Shown: positions 1-6,975 of the stretch, piece by piece | Numbering within the stretch: the first letter of the stretch is position 1 | How the letters are laid out: each line of letters opens with the position of its first letter | From: JBHIER01 sp046760705 [NCBI: bacterium] | Lineage (GTDB): Bacteria > JBHIER01 > G020348925 | Assembly: GCA_046760705.1 (NCBI GenBank) | Contig: JBHIER010000089.1 | Location: 1 to 9,731 of the forward strand | Length of the DNA stretch: 9,731 bases | Reading direction: 5' to 3' | Position numbers and translations under genes: made by a program | The notes under the pieces: model-generated | The model's database searches: none | Seen by the model: the letters and a program-made list of their open reading frames with translations, nothing else | Told to the model about the DNA's origin: nothing

Positions 1-1
1 T

Positions 2-187
2 ACCGAGGAGCTCTACCGGATTGAACGTTCAATCCATGAGCTCTGTCGTCAGAGAAATCAGTACATCATCTATGACGACGCGTATGGAATCTGGACAGAA
101 GAAGACCAGGCATCCGCAGGGGCTCAGGTTTTTGCCTTCATTGACAATCAGGAAGGAGCAGGCAACAAAATCCCAATTTTCCCTTGA
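2..187 (+). CDS. C-terminal end of an unrecognised protein (5' part outside window)
   Basis: The second frame is open from the left edge to a TGA at 185-187 and gives 61 residues that look like genuine protein: mixed, acidic and aromatic, for example YIIYDDAYGIWTEEDQASAG and an end in GNKIPIFP. The overlapping third frame over the same bases gives Ser/Thr/Arg-rich text typical of an out-of-frame reading, so the second frame is preferred here. I do not recognise the family. Since a DNA-methylase remnant follows, it could belong to the same former defence or restriction locus, but nothing in the residues shows this. It may itself be intact, because its stop codon is followed directly by a plausible promoter for the next gene. 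Confidence 0.55.
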   Translation, partial: TEELYRIERSIHELCRQRNQYIIYDDAYGIWTEEDQASAGAQVFAFIDNQEGAGNKIPIFP

Positions 188-211
188 CAAGGGAGTATGG
201 TTTCTTATATT
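184..211 (+). promoter_or_regulatory. sigma70-like promoter upstream of the methylase remnant
   Basis: TTGACA at 184-189 matches the -35 consensus exactly. After a 16-base spacer comes TATATT at 206-211, five of six matches to the -10 consensus. The -35 box covers the stop codon of the upstream gene. Transcription would begin near 218, just ahead of where the methylase similarity starts. This is a motif match only; AT-rich DNA gives such matches by chance. Confidence 0.4.
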
Positions 212-248
212 GACATTTAGGAAGTTCTATACATTTCAGAGAACGTTA

Positions 249-1835
249 AAAGAAGTCGGGAATGTCGTTCGCGTAGAAGCTGCCAATTTAGTCATTGGCT
301 ACGAATTTGACCTTAGGACAAACAATATCACTGCGAAGACGATTCCCAATCCCGCTGCGGGCAAAGAGCATCTTTTCGTCGCTTACCGAATCAGATCAGA
401 CTCCGATAAGGAGGTAAACCTTATTACCAATTCTCAACAGGACCGCGCCTTGTGTTCTGCATGTGAAGCTATCAATGACACTCGATACGACGCCACTTAT
501 GTCACCTGCGACACGTGCTCACATTCATACAATCCACAATCAGGAAACGTTACCGGTGCTGTCGTGGAGTGTGACAGGTGTCACGAGCGGTTTCGTTTGG
601 TCGATCGAATGAACCATTTGAACGGTCCTCTCAAATACAGGCGTTACGCAAAAATTATCCTAACGAATGGTGGAGAAAAGAGGTACAGTGTCATCAATGA
701 GTTTGATAAGCAACTTGAGGAACAGATTCGTAAAGAGTTCAAGGAGATAATTGGGTCATTCCCCGTTGTTCCTGTCGAGCCTGGTTATAATACAAACCAA
801 ATGCTTAAACACAATTATTCTCAGTGGATCGAACTTTTTTCTGACAGACAATTGGTTTGCATTCATCACCTCATTGATGCCATTAAGCAAATACAAAAAC
901 CTGAGCTTAGGTTGCTCTTTGCCTGCCTCTTTTCAGGGACTCTGGAATTCAACAATCTCTTTACCTCATTCAAGGGAGAAGGCACGGGAGCAGTACGACA
1001 CATGTTCTCACATCACGTCCTGAAGCCTGAACTCATGCCCTTAGAGGCAAACCTGTGGGGCACGTCTAGGTCGTCAGGTTCTTTTTCGACCCTCTTCCGT
1101 TCTCGCGTTGAGACTGCTCTTGCTTACAAAGCTGATCCTTCCGAGCTGCGGATCGACAATTGGAAGAGCACCAAGGTACACCGCATTAACAACCCGATCT
1201 CAGTATCAGTAGCCGAGAATTTTCATGCATTCCAGGATAATACCCATCAAGCATACCTGTCAGAGGGTGATTCAAGCTGTACGGACATTCAGGACAAAAG
1301 TATCTTCACCTATCATCATTCACGGCACGAAGGTTGGATTTCCGTACACAGAGCGATACGGCATGGGGGATTCTCCTGCGTTCAAGCCCATCCGATCAAG
1401 TCGGAAAGGTCAGTCTCCATGCCACTCCAACAGGCCAAGACCCCAATGCATCTGGATTTAATTCTTGTGTGCAAAAAAGAAGAAAAAGTTGACAGCGCAC
1501 AACAATGCCAAAATGTTCTGACAAGTGCACTTGACATGGCAAAGGAACAGATTGGAGCCCTCTCTTCAGCCGGCATTAAAGTCTCCCTCGGCGATGCTAA
1601 GGTTGTCCTTATGGGCCAACTCCTACGCCACACCCATGCGATGCTCAATTTAGAAATGGAAGAACGATTTTTATCAGATGTCGAAAGGGAAATTGATATC
1701 TACGTTGGGCAAGTGATGGAAGCGAAAGGTGAGGTACTCTACACACAACAAAAATCTGAACAACTCATGCTTTTTGAGGAAATGGGAGAATATTTGGCAA
1801 ATAAATCTTGTTTGGGAGCAGACCTCATAAAATAG
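249..1835 (+). pseudogene. Remnant of a zinc-ribbon adenine-specific DNA methylase, 5'-truncated and internally deleted
   Basis: This resembles large site-specific DNA methylases (COG1743/DUF1156-like). Three CxxC pairs, encoded at 453-464, 507-518 and 570-581, form zinc ribbons. A block around 985-1110 (RHMFSHHVLKPELMPLEANLWG, then SSGSFSTLFRSR) is the part I associate with the family. GDSS at 1266-1277 should precede the DPP(F/Y) catalytic segment, yet the text jumps at about 1302-1307 from DKSI straight to FTYHHSRHEGW, which normally follows that segment. DPPF/DPPY is absent throughout, so an in-frame deletion of several dozen codons is inferred. The N-terminal SAM-binding half is also missing. 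The open frame extends left to an ATG at 21, but there it lies over another gene and reads like noise; I see no credible start after 187. Any product would be catalytically dead. It is AT-rich compared with the genes to the right. Family recognition is from memory and was not searched. Confidence 0.65.
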
Positions 1836-1920
1836 AGATGTGAGGACGACTATGATTTACACGCACGTTTTGAACCGAGAGACTATGGGAATTCGCAGCG
1901 CCGTAGATAGCCTTCGGTGA
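1831..1920 (+). pseudogene. C-terminal fragment of an integron-integrase-like tyrosine recombinase
   Basis: The first frame from 1831 to TGA 1918-1920 reads NRDVRTTMIYTHVLNRETMG followed by IRSAVDSLR. This matches the end of IntI-like tyrosine recombinases, whose usual text is LGHxDVxTTMIYTHVLNRGGxGVRSPxDxL. The catalytic tyrosine is the Y of TMIYTHV. The GH just before it is lost: the frame has a TAA at 1828-1830, inside the methylase remnant, so the join lies near 1831. The catalytic Arg and His residues and all upstream parts are gone, so it cannot be active. The original gene pointed towards mtaB. Other environmental tyrosine recombinases share this tail, so the source need not be an integron. 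Confidence 0.75.
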
Positions 1921-2099
1921 AACTCCAGAATATCTCGGAAGAGCAGAAAATCCCGGAAGACTGCGACGGCGACCTTGAGAGGTTGATGGATTGACTAAAA
2001 GCCGCAAAAGATCAAGACCGTAGACATCTGGTCTCATTTGAATCTCTCCGAGAGAAGTGTCAACGTGACGAAAGGCATCTAACAAGACGTTGTACCTGA
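1917..2099 (+). other. Possible decayed small gene with an internal stop, unrecognised
   Basis: In the third frame a GTG at 1917, overlapping the recombinase stop, opens an acidic 25-residue stretch (VKLQNISEEQKIPEDCDGDL, then ERLMD). It ends at TGA 1992-1994 and the same frame continues as LKAAKDQDRRHLVSFESLRE to TGA 2097-2099. The composition looks coding on both sides of the stop, which suggests one broken reading frame. The second half loosely recalls the tails of small antitoxins (charged helix, then VSFEEL-like text), but this is too weak for a name. It could also be chance. Confidence 0.2.
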
Positions 2100-2137
2100 T
2101 GCCGAGGGCTATCTCAAGGGGCCTCATCTGCGTTGTA

Positions 2138-2163
2138 TATCCTTTTAATTTCACAAAAGGATA
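2138..2163. repeat. 9-bp inverted repeat (hairpin)
   Basis: TATCCTTTT at 2138-2146 pairs perfectly with AAAAGGATA at 2155-2163 around an 8-base loop. The stem is AT-rich and no T-run follows on the + strand, so it is a poor intrinsic terminator. It sits among gene scraps and may be a leftover of the former island. Confidence 0.35.
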
Positions 2164-2211
2164 CAGACAACAGGAAATTGACAAAAGCACCTTTCGACTG
2201 AAACGGCATAC

Positions 2212-2286
2212 GTTGAAGAAGATTTTCGGGTGGATACTGGGGCTCTTTACTCTTTTGTGCCAGAGGATTATCTTGAAAGAATAGAG
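2212..2286 (+). pseudogene. Fragment resembling a retropepsin-like (clan AA) aspartic protease
   Basis: The first frame reads VEEDFRVDTGALYSFVPEDY and then LERI. The D-T-G-A signature with S.VP shortly after and a following helix is the active-site pattern of small bacterial and archaeal clan AA aspartic proteases; the catalytic Asp is encoded at 2233-2235. The frame stays open from 2182 to TGA 2422-2424, but what follows the motif does not look like the rest of the family, and the end overlaps mtaB. It is too short to fold as a protease, so it is called a remnant. A GTG at 2230 could start a 64-residue peptide, but that would cut through the motif. Confidence 0.35.
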
Positions 2287-2389
2287 GTGGAAGCATTCAA
2301 AAAAATTGAAGCCGATCTTGGCGATTATTGGAGGCTTCATAGCTTTACAATGATAAGTGCTAAGCCTCCTTCGATAAAAGGAAGTGGAG

Positions 2390-3703
2390 ATGCCAACAGC
2401 AGCCTTTTGCACTCTGGGTTGTAAATTGAATCAATACGAGACGGAAGCTGTCCGAGAGAAATTTCTGAGCCACGGATACGAAGTCGTCCCTTTTGGGACT
2501 GGGGCAGATGTGTACGTGATCAACACCTGTGCGGTGACGGCCAAGAGCGACCGCAGCTCCCGACAGATGATCCACCGGGCTCTGCGTGGTTCGCCTGGCG
2601 CCCTGGTGGTGGCCACAGGATGCTCGGTTCAGACAAATCCGGGTTCCTTCGCCAGTATTCCTGGTGTGGGTCTGGTCTTGGGCAATTTGGAGAAGCCACG
2701 TATCCTCGATTTTCTCTCCGCCAATCACCGTCCTCAGAGGCCCCTCACCTGTGTTTCGGCCCCAGAAAATCTGGCTCATTTTGAGGATTTCGACATCTCC
2801 TGCTTCGGCGGCTACACCCGGGCCTTCATCAAGATCCAAGACGGCTGCGACGGGGGCTGCTCCTACTGTATCGTCCCCTTGGCCCGGGGACCTTCCCGCA
2901 GCAGAAATCCTGAGAGTGTTATCGCCCAGGCGGAGAGATTGGCAAGGCAGGGATATCAGGAGATCGTTCTGACCGGTGTCAACCTGGGGAGATATGGTCT
3001 TGACCTACAGTTAGCTACCAGTCTGGTGGATGTGCTGAAAAGCTTAATCTCCATCTCCGGGCTCCACCGCATCCGCCTCAGCTCCATAGAACCCAGCGAT
3101 ATTTCGCCTGAACTGATCGATCTGCTGGCCAATTCTTCAAAAATTTGTCGCCACCTGCACATTCCTCTCCAGAGCGGTGACTCTGAGATTTTACAGGCGA
3201 TGAACAGAGATTACACTCCCACAGACTATCGGCAATTGATTGAGACGCTGGTGGAGAAGATACCAGGGGTTGGCATTGGAGCCGATGTCATGGTCGGGTT
3301 TCCTGGGGAGAGCGACCGCCACTTCCGACGATCCTATGAATTTGTGGAGAGTCTGAGATTGGCCTATCTGCACGTCTTTAACTATTCCCAGAGGCCGAGA
3401 ACACCGGCGGCAGCTCTGCCGGATCAGGTTTCAGCGGAGGTTCGCAAAGAGCGAAGCCGCCACTTCAGGGAGCTCAGAGCTCGCAAGATGGATCGGTTCA
3501 GACAGTCCTTCCTGGGTCGAAGGCTCCAGGTTCTATTGGAGAAGAGAAAAGACAGGGAGACGGGAATGCTGACCGGTCTGGCAGACAATTACCTCCGGGT
3601 TTTGGTCGATGGGGGTGACGAGTTGATGGGACAGATGGTGGAGGCTGAGTTCACAAAAGTGGTGGGAGACAAAAATTTTGGTCGCCTCAGAAAAGTGGTC
3701 TGA
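2390..3703 (+). CDS. mtaB: tRNA (N6-threonylcarbamoyladenosine(37)-C2)-methylthiotransferase MtaB
   Basis: This radical-SAM enzyme adds a methylthio group to t6A37 of ANN-decoding tRNAs, giving ms2t6A, and acts in the cytoplasm. An N-terminal UPF0004 domain carries the three Cys of the second Fe-S cluster: C11 in LGCKLNQYE, which is the MtaB form of the motif, C47 in NTCAVT and C78. The radical-SAM cluster is CX3CX2C, C153-C157-C160 in DGCDGGCSYC. It is followed by LTGVNLG and HLHIPLQSGD, and a C-terminal TRAM-like RNA-binding domain from about residue 365. At 437 aa it has the usual family length. ATG 2390 is preferred because AAGGAAG at 2378-2384 gives good ribosome spacing; a GTG at 2384 is too close to it. 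It is the first conserved gene after the decayed region and has its own terminator behind it. No defect is visible. Confidence 0.93.
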   Translation: MPTAAFCTLGCKLNQYETEAVREKFLSHGYEVVPFGTGADVYVINTCAVTAKSDRSSRQMIHRALRGSPGALVVATGCSVQTNPGSFASIPGVGLVLGNLEKPRILDFLSANHRPQRPLTCVSAPENLAHFEDFDISCFGGYTRAFIKIQDGCDGGCSYCIVPLARGPSRSRNPESVIAQAERLARQGYQEIVLTGVNLGRYGLDLQLATSLVDVLKSLISISGLHRIRLSSIEPSDISPELIDLLANSSKICRHLHIPLQSGDSEILQAMNRDYTPTDYRQLIETLVEKIPGVGIGADVMVGFPGESDRHFRRSYEFVESLRLAYLHVFNYSQRPRTPAAALPDQVSAEVRKERSRHFRELRARKMDRFRQSFLGRRLQVLLEKRKDRETGMLTGLADNYLRVLVDGGDELMGQMVEAEFTKVVGDKNFGRLRKVV

Positions 3704-3729
3704 GAGAAAGATGAGATGGGAAGATTCTG

Positions 3730-3759
3730 AAGTGACTGTTGTGACGCAGTCACTTTTTT
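3730..3759 (+). terminator. Intrinsic terminator after mtaB
   Basis: AAGTGACTG at 3730-3738 pairs with CAGTCACTT at 3747-3755 around an 8-base loop, and the right arm runs into six T residues at 3754-3759. It lies 26 bases after the mtaB stop. It separates mtaB from the miaB promoter immediately downstream. Confidence 0.85.
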
Positions 3760-3760
3760 G

Positions 3761-3789
3761 TTGACAAGGCTTGAGTAAAATCGTATTTT
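3761..3789 (+). promoter_or_regulatory. sigma70-type promoter for miaB
   Basis: A perfect TTGACA at 3761-3766 is followed by a 17-base spacer and TATTTT at 3784-3789, four of six matches to the -10 box. It begins one base after the T-run of the terminator and lies about 65 bases ahead of the miaB start, giving a short leader. It probably drives miaB-lapA-lapB. Confidence 0.7.
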
Positions 3790-3854
3790 GATTATGGTTA
3801 AATGGGATCGGAGCAAACCAAGGCCGCTATTGAACCACTGATTTCACTGAGTCC

Positions 3855-5171
3855 ATGGCCAGAGTAAAGAAGAAGACATTTTACATAGAGACTTACGGCT
3901 GTCAGATGAACGAGTACGATTCGGAGCTGATGGCCGGCATATTGACTCGGAGCGGTTATCAGCCCAGCGAAAGCCTGGATCGGGCCGAAGTTATCTTAGT
4001 CAACACGTGCAGTGTCCGGGAACATGCCGAACGACGGGTCTTCGGTCGCTTAGGTGAGTTGAGGCGATTCAAACTCAAGGATCCCCGCCTCGTCTTGGGA
4101 CTCTGCGGGTGTATGGCCCAGAGGCTGGGCCAGAAGATCCACCAGAAAACCCCGTGGGTCGATCTGGTGGTGGGTCCGGATGCGTATCGCCATTTGCCGA
4201 CTCTGTTGGCTCATTTGAACGCCCATCCCCTGACCGATCTGGCTCTTTCAGGAGAGGAGACGTATTCCAATGTGATCCCGACCCGAATTAGGGGGGTGAA
4301 AGCCTGGGTGGCGGTGATGAGGGGCTGCGACAACTTCTGTTCTTACTGCGTGGTGCCGTATGTGCGGGGAAGAGCGAGGAGTCGACCGGTGGACGAGATT
4401 ATGGCCGAAATCTCAGAGCTGGCTTCCCAAAATTGTAAAGAGGTGACTTTGCTGGGCCAGAACGTCAATGCCTACCAAGATGGGAACATCGGCTTTGCTG
4501 GGCTTCTCCGCAGGATTGATCGGGTTGATGGTCTGTACAGGATACGCTTTACCACGTCCCATCCTAAGGATATGGGGGATGAGATAATCGATGCTGTGGC
4601 CGAGGGAGATAGAATCTGTGAGCACCTGCACCTTCCCCTTCAGTCTGGTTCGACGCGAATCTTAAGGGCCATGAACAGAAGATATACGGCGGATGAGTAT
4701 CTTGGGTTGATCTCTAAGATCAGGAAGATTATTCCTGCGGTGAGTGTCACCACCGATCTCATCGTCGGATTTCCCGGTGAGTCCGACGATGATTTTGAGG
4801 CCACTGTGGAGATGGTTGAAGCGATAGGGTTCGACTCGGCCTTCACCTTCAAATATTCCCCTCGCCCTGGGACTGAGGCGGCCGATCTTGCCGACGATGT
4901 CCCCGAGGCCGTCAAAAGCCAACGGTTGGAACGTATTATTGCTCTGCAAAGAGCGATCACCCATCAGAAAAATAGGGGGCTCATCGGCCAGGTGGTGGAG
5001 GTCTTAGTGGAGGGGGAGAGCAAGAAGGGGAATGGTCAGTTGACCGGCCGCACCCGGACCAACAAGACCGTCGTCTTTGACTCCCAGCAGGCGAAGGTGG
5101 GTTCGCTCATTAGCACAAAGATTGTAGATGCCAGAGGTTGGACGCTCTGGGGAGAGGTCGTGGGTTCTTAA
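3855..5171 (+). CDS. miaB: tRNA-2-methylthio-N6-dimethylallyladenosine synthase MiaB
   Basis: This radical-SAM methylthiotransferase converts i6A37 to ms2i6A37 in tRNAs reading UNN codons. The UPF0004 domain has its cluster Cys at C16 (TYGCQMNEYDSE, the MiaB form), C52 (NTCSVRE) and C86 (GCMAQ). The radical-SAM cluster is C158-C162-C165 in RGCDNFCSYC, followed by VPYVRGRARSR, LLGQNVNAY and HLPLQSGS. A TRAM domain covers roughly residues 374-437. The length of 438 aa is normal. The ATG at 3855 has only a weak ribosome site, but the residues right after it fit the family start. The gene is separated from its paralogue mtaB by a terminator-promoter pair and is followed after 22 bases by lapA, so it probably leads the miaB-lapAB unit. 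All key residues are present. Confidence 0.95.
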   Translation: MARVKKKTFYIETYGCQMNEYDSELMAGILTRSGYQPSESLDRAEVILVNTCSVREHAERRVFGRLGELRRFKLKDPRLVLGLCGCMAQRLGQKIHQKTPWVDLVVGPDAYRHLPTLLAHLNAHPLTDLALSGEETYSNVIPTRIRGVKAWVAVMRGCDNFCSYCVVPYVRGRARSRPVDEIMAEISELASQNCKEVTLLGQNVNAYQDGNIGFAGLLRRIDRVDGLYRIRFTTSHPKDMGDEIIDAVAEGDRICEHLHLPLQSGSTRILRAMNRRYTADEYLGLISKIRKIIPAVSVTTDLIVGFPGESDDDFEATVEMVEAIGFDSAFTFKYSPRPGTEAADLADDVPEAVKSQRLERIIALQRAITHQKNRGLIGQVVEVLVEGESKKGNGQLTGRTRTNKTVVFDSQQAKVGSLISTKIVDARGWTLWGEVVGS

Positions 5172-5193
5172 CTTTAACGAAAAGGAGAGAAAG

Positions 5194-5517
5194 ATGTGGA
5201 TCGTCAGGTGGGTCTTCGTGGCTGCAATTATTATTTTGATCTTGTTGTTTTCGCTGCAGAACCAAGAGGAGCGGGTGATTGTTCACATCGGCAAGTGGGT
5301 CAGCCCGGAGTTGCCCCTCTATTTTGCCCTCTTTGTTGCCTTTGCTATCGGGCTTTTGGTCTGGTTCATTGTGGCCACCTTTCAGCTCGTTCGGGTGAAA
5401 TCGGAGTTGAAATCCTGTCGAAGAGAGAATAGAAGGCTTGGGGAGGAGTTGACTGCCTTGCGCAATCTTCCGCTGGAGGAGAGCGAGGAGGGGCCGAAAC
5501 CTGAGCAACGGCCTTGA
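5194..5517 (+). CDS. lapA: LapA-domain (DUF1049) inner-membrane protein
   Basis: This 107-residue protein has the two-helix layout of LapA. A first membrane segment at about residues 4-21 is followed by LQNQEERVIVHI, close to the family's usual QN..V.V.F text. After a short periplasmic loop comes a second segment at about 39-64 and a charged cytoplasmic helix at about 66-95, probably coiled coil, with a Glu/Pro-rich tail. In E. coli LapA partners LapB at the inner membrane in control of LPS synthesis. The start is ATG 5194, served by AAAGGAGAG at 5181-5189; a longer open frame from 5128 runs inside miaB and is not needed. lapB follows after 48 bases, matching the lapA-lapB order of enterobacteria. 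The protein is recognised by layout and context more than by residue identity. Confidence 0.82.
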   Translation: MWIVRWVFVAAIIILILLFSLQNQEERVIVHIGKWVSPELPLYFALFVAFAIGLLVWFIVATFQLVRVKSELKSCRRENRRLGEELTALRNLPLEESEEGPKPEQRP

Positions 5518-5565
5518 TAAGAGGGGACGACTGCACCGCGGTTCCAACCGGTGAGGGAGGTCCAG

Positions 5566-6711
5566 ATGACTGAAAATACGGTTCTCATTATTGTTTTGAG
5601 TGCGGCTCTCTTTTCTGTTCTATTGCTTGTGTGGGCCGTTTTCAAGAAGCGGAAGCCCGGAGGGAAGAACACCCCATATGTCGAGGCCCTGAACGCCTTG
5701 GTTTCCGGCGATAGGGAGACTGCTCTGCAGAAGTTGCGTGAGAGCGTTCGAATCGATTCGCATAATGTCGACGCCTATCTAAAGTTGGGGAACCTGCTGC
5801 GCGAGGAGGGTGACGTTGAACGGGCTCTGAAACTCCACAAGAGTTTGACAGTCCGAGCTCTCTCTCCCACCCAGCGAACCGATGTCTTACGAGCAATGGC
5901 GTCGGATTATGTGACGGCCAGAAGATACGCCCAGGCCCGTCATCTCGTGGAGGAGATACTGTCCCACGACAAAAAAGAGGTGTGGGCTCTGGAAACTCTG
6001 TTGAGGATCTGTGAGGAGACCGGACAGTGGGACAGGGCCTTTGAAACAGTGAAGCAGATTCAAAGGGTTCAGGGAGAGGAGGACAGAGAGCTGCTGGCGC
6101 TCTATAAGGTCTGCGCCGGACAGACCCTGGACGAGAAGGGTGAGCATCACCAGGCACGTTTGAAATATAAGGAGGCGATACGGATCGATGAGCATTGCAC
6201 GCCGGCTTATCTCTATCTGGGGGATTCGTATGTGGCAGAGCGTCGGCTCGACGACGCCATCACATACTGGAAGAAATTGATGGAAACTGTTCCGGAGCAT
6301 GCCTATCTCAGCTTCGGACGTCTGGAAAAGGCTCACTTTGACCTCGGAGATTTCGGCTCAGTAGCTCAGATCTATCAGAATTTGATCGATCGGACCCCAG
6401 GGGATCTGCGCCCCCTCTTCGCCCTGGTCACCATTTTGATGAAGATGGGCAACATTGAGGAGGCCATCGATCTGTGCCACAGGGCTCTGGAGCAAGAACC
6501 GGAATCGCAACAGGCCAGATGGTGTCTCGTCAAATGCTATCACGCCAAGGGAGATGACAGCCGGGCAGTTGCTTACGCCTTGGAGTTGGAGGAGAACACC
6601 AGCGTCGACATTCTATTCCGGTGCAAAAGCTGCGGCCACTCTTCTCAGGAACCGCTGTGGAGGTGCCCGGAGTGTAAGGCGTGGAGAACGTTTCTTCAGT
6701 CTGGAGGCTAA
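5566..6711 (+). CDS. lapB: LapB/YciM-type TPR protein with C-terminal rubredoxin-like metal site
   Basis: LapB is a membrane-anchored TPR adaptor. In E. coli it brings LpxC to the FtsH protease and so sets the rate of LPS synthesis. This protein of 381 aa (E. coli LapB is about 389) has one N-terminal membrane helix at about residues 5-25 followed by KKRK. TPR repeats fill about 38-340, for example DAYLKLGNLLREEGDVERAL and PAYLYLGDSYVAERRLDDAI. A rubredoxin-like knuckle at the end has CxxC pairs at C353/C356 and C367/C370 (CKSCGHSS, then WRCPECKAW). ATG 5566 is chosen because GGGAGG at 5554-5559 gives good spacing; an in-frame GTG at 5551 would place its start on that site. It follows lapA and miaB in a likely operon. 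No terminator is seen after it. Confidence 0.88.
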   Translation: MTENTVLIIVLSAALFSVLLLVWAVFKKRKPGGKNTPYVEALNALVSGDRETALQKLRESVRIDSHNVDAYLKLGNLLREEGDVERALKLHKSLTVRALSPTQRTDVLRAMASDYVTARRYAQARHLVEEILSHDKKEVWALETLLRICEETGQWDRAFETVKQIQRVQGEEDRELLALYKVCAGQTLDEKGEHHQARLKYKEAIRIDEHCTPAYLYLGDSYVAERRLDDAITYWKKLMETVPEHAYLSFGRLEKAHFDLGDFGSVAQIYQNLIDRTPGDLRPLFALVTILMKMGNIEEAIDLCHRALEQEPESQQARWCLVKCYHAKGDDSRAVAYALELEENTSVDILFRCKSCGHSSQEPLWRCPECKAWRTFLQSGG

Positions 6712-6742
6712 AAGCAGTGATTGAAGTCGGTGTAGAAATTGA

Positions 6743-6832
6743 TGGAATTTCGATGTGGAGACCCGACAGGATGATGGAATTATTCATATTGATAGGTCTG
6801 ATGGTGCAGTTCTGAATTACTCGGCTGCTTAA
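6743..6832 (+). other. Possible 3' scrap of a decayed gene
   Basis: Between a TGA at 6740-6742 and a TAA at 6830-6832 the second frame reads WNFDVETRQDDGIIHIDRSD and then GAVLNYSAA. The text is well mixed and protein-like, but there is no start codon and I do not recognise the family. It might be the last codons of a broken gene or chance in 90 bases. It lies 31 bases after lapB. Confidence 0.15.
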
Positions 6833-6975
6833 AGGGAATTTAGTGAAGGTCAAGTGTCATAAGCAAGACAGATAGGCTTCATGGGCATGGAACTCTTGGG
6901 CGAATCTGATGATTTACGGGGAATCTCCTGGTTGTGTGCCAACAGGCGAGGACCCTTTTATACACAGGGACAGGG

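Noticed and set aside
210-235. Second TTGACA with TATACA or TACATT as an alternative promoter
   Set aside because: Spacers of 12-14 bases are too short; the pair at 184-211 is better.
2073-2104. Possible integron attC site: ATCTAAC followed by CGTTGT inside GGCATC...GATGCC
   Set aside because: Only one half-site fits the RYYYAAC pattern, no GTTRRRY partner is found at the right distance downstream, and the palindrome is too short for an attC.
2138-2163. AT-rich hairpin as a terminator
   Set aside because: The stem is AT-rich, the loop is 8 bases, and no T-run follows on the + strand.
2178-2183. TTGACA as a possible promoter for mtaB
   Set aside because: No acceptable -10 box lies 16-18 bases downstream.
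1825-2412. 195-codon open frame on the minus strand
   Set aside because: It runs antisense across the recombinase tail and the other fragments, its residues look like a shadow, and no ribosome site or family text is seen.
6530-6853. Minus-strand open frame covering the lapB end and the gap after it
   Set aside because: Half lies antisense to lapB and the residues show no family features.
6931-6967. Promoter for the TPR-SPOR gene built from TTGTGT and TTATAC
   Set aside because: The spacer is about 20 bases and both boxes are poor matches.
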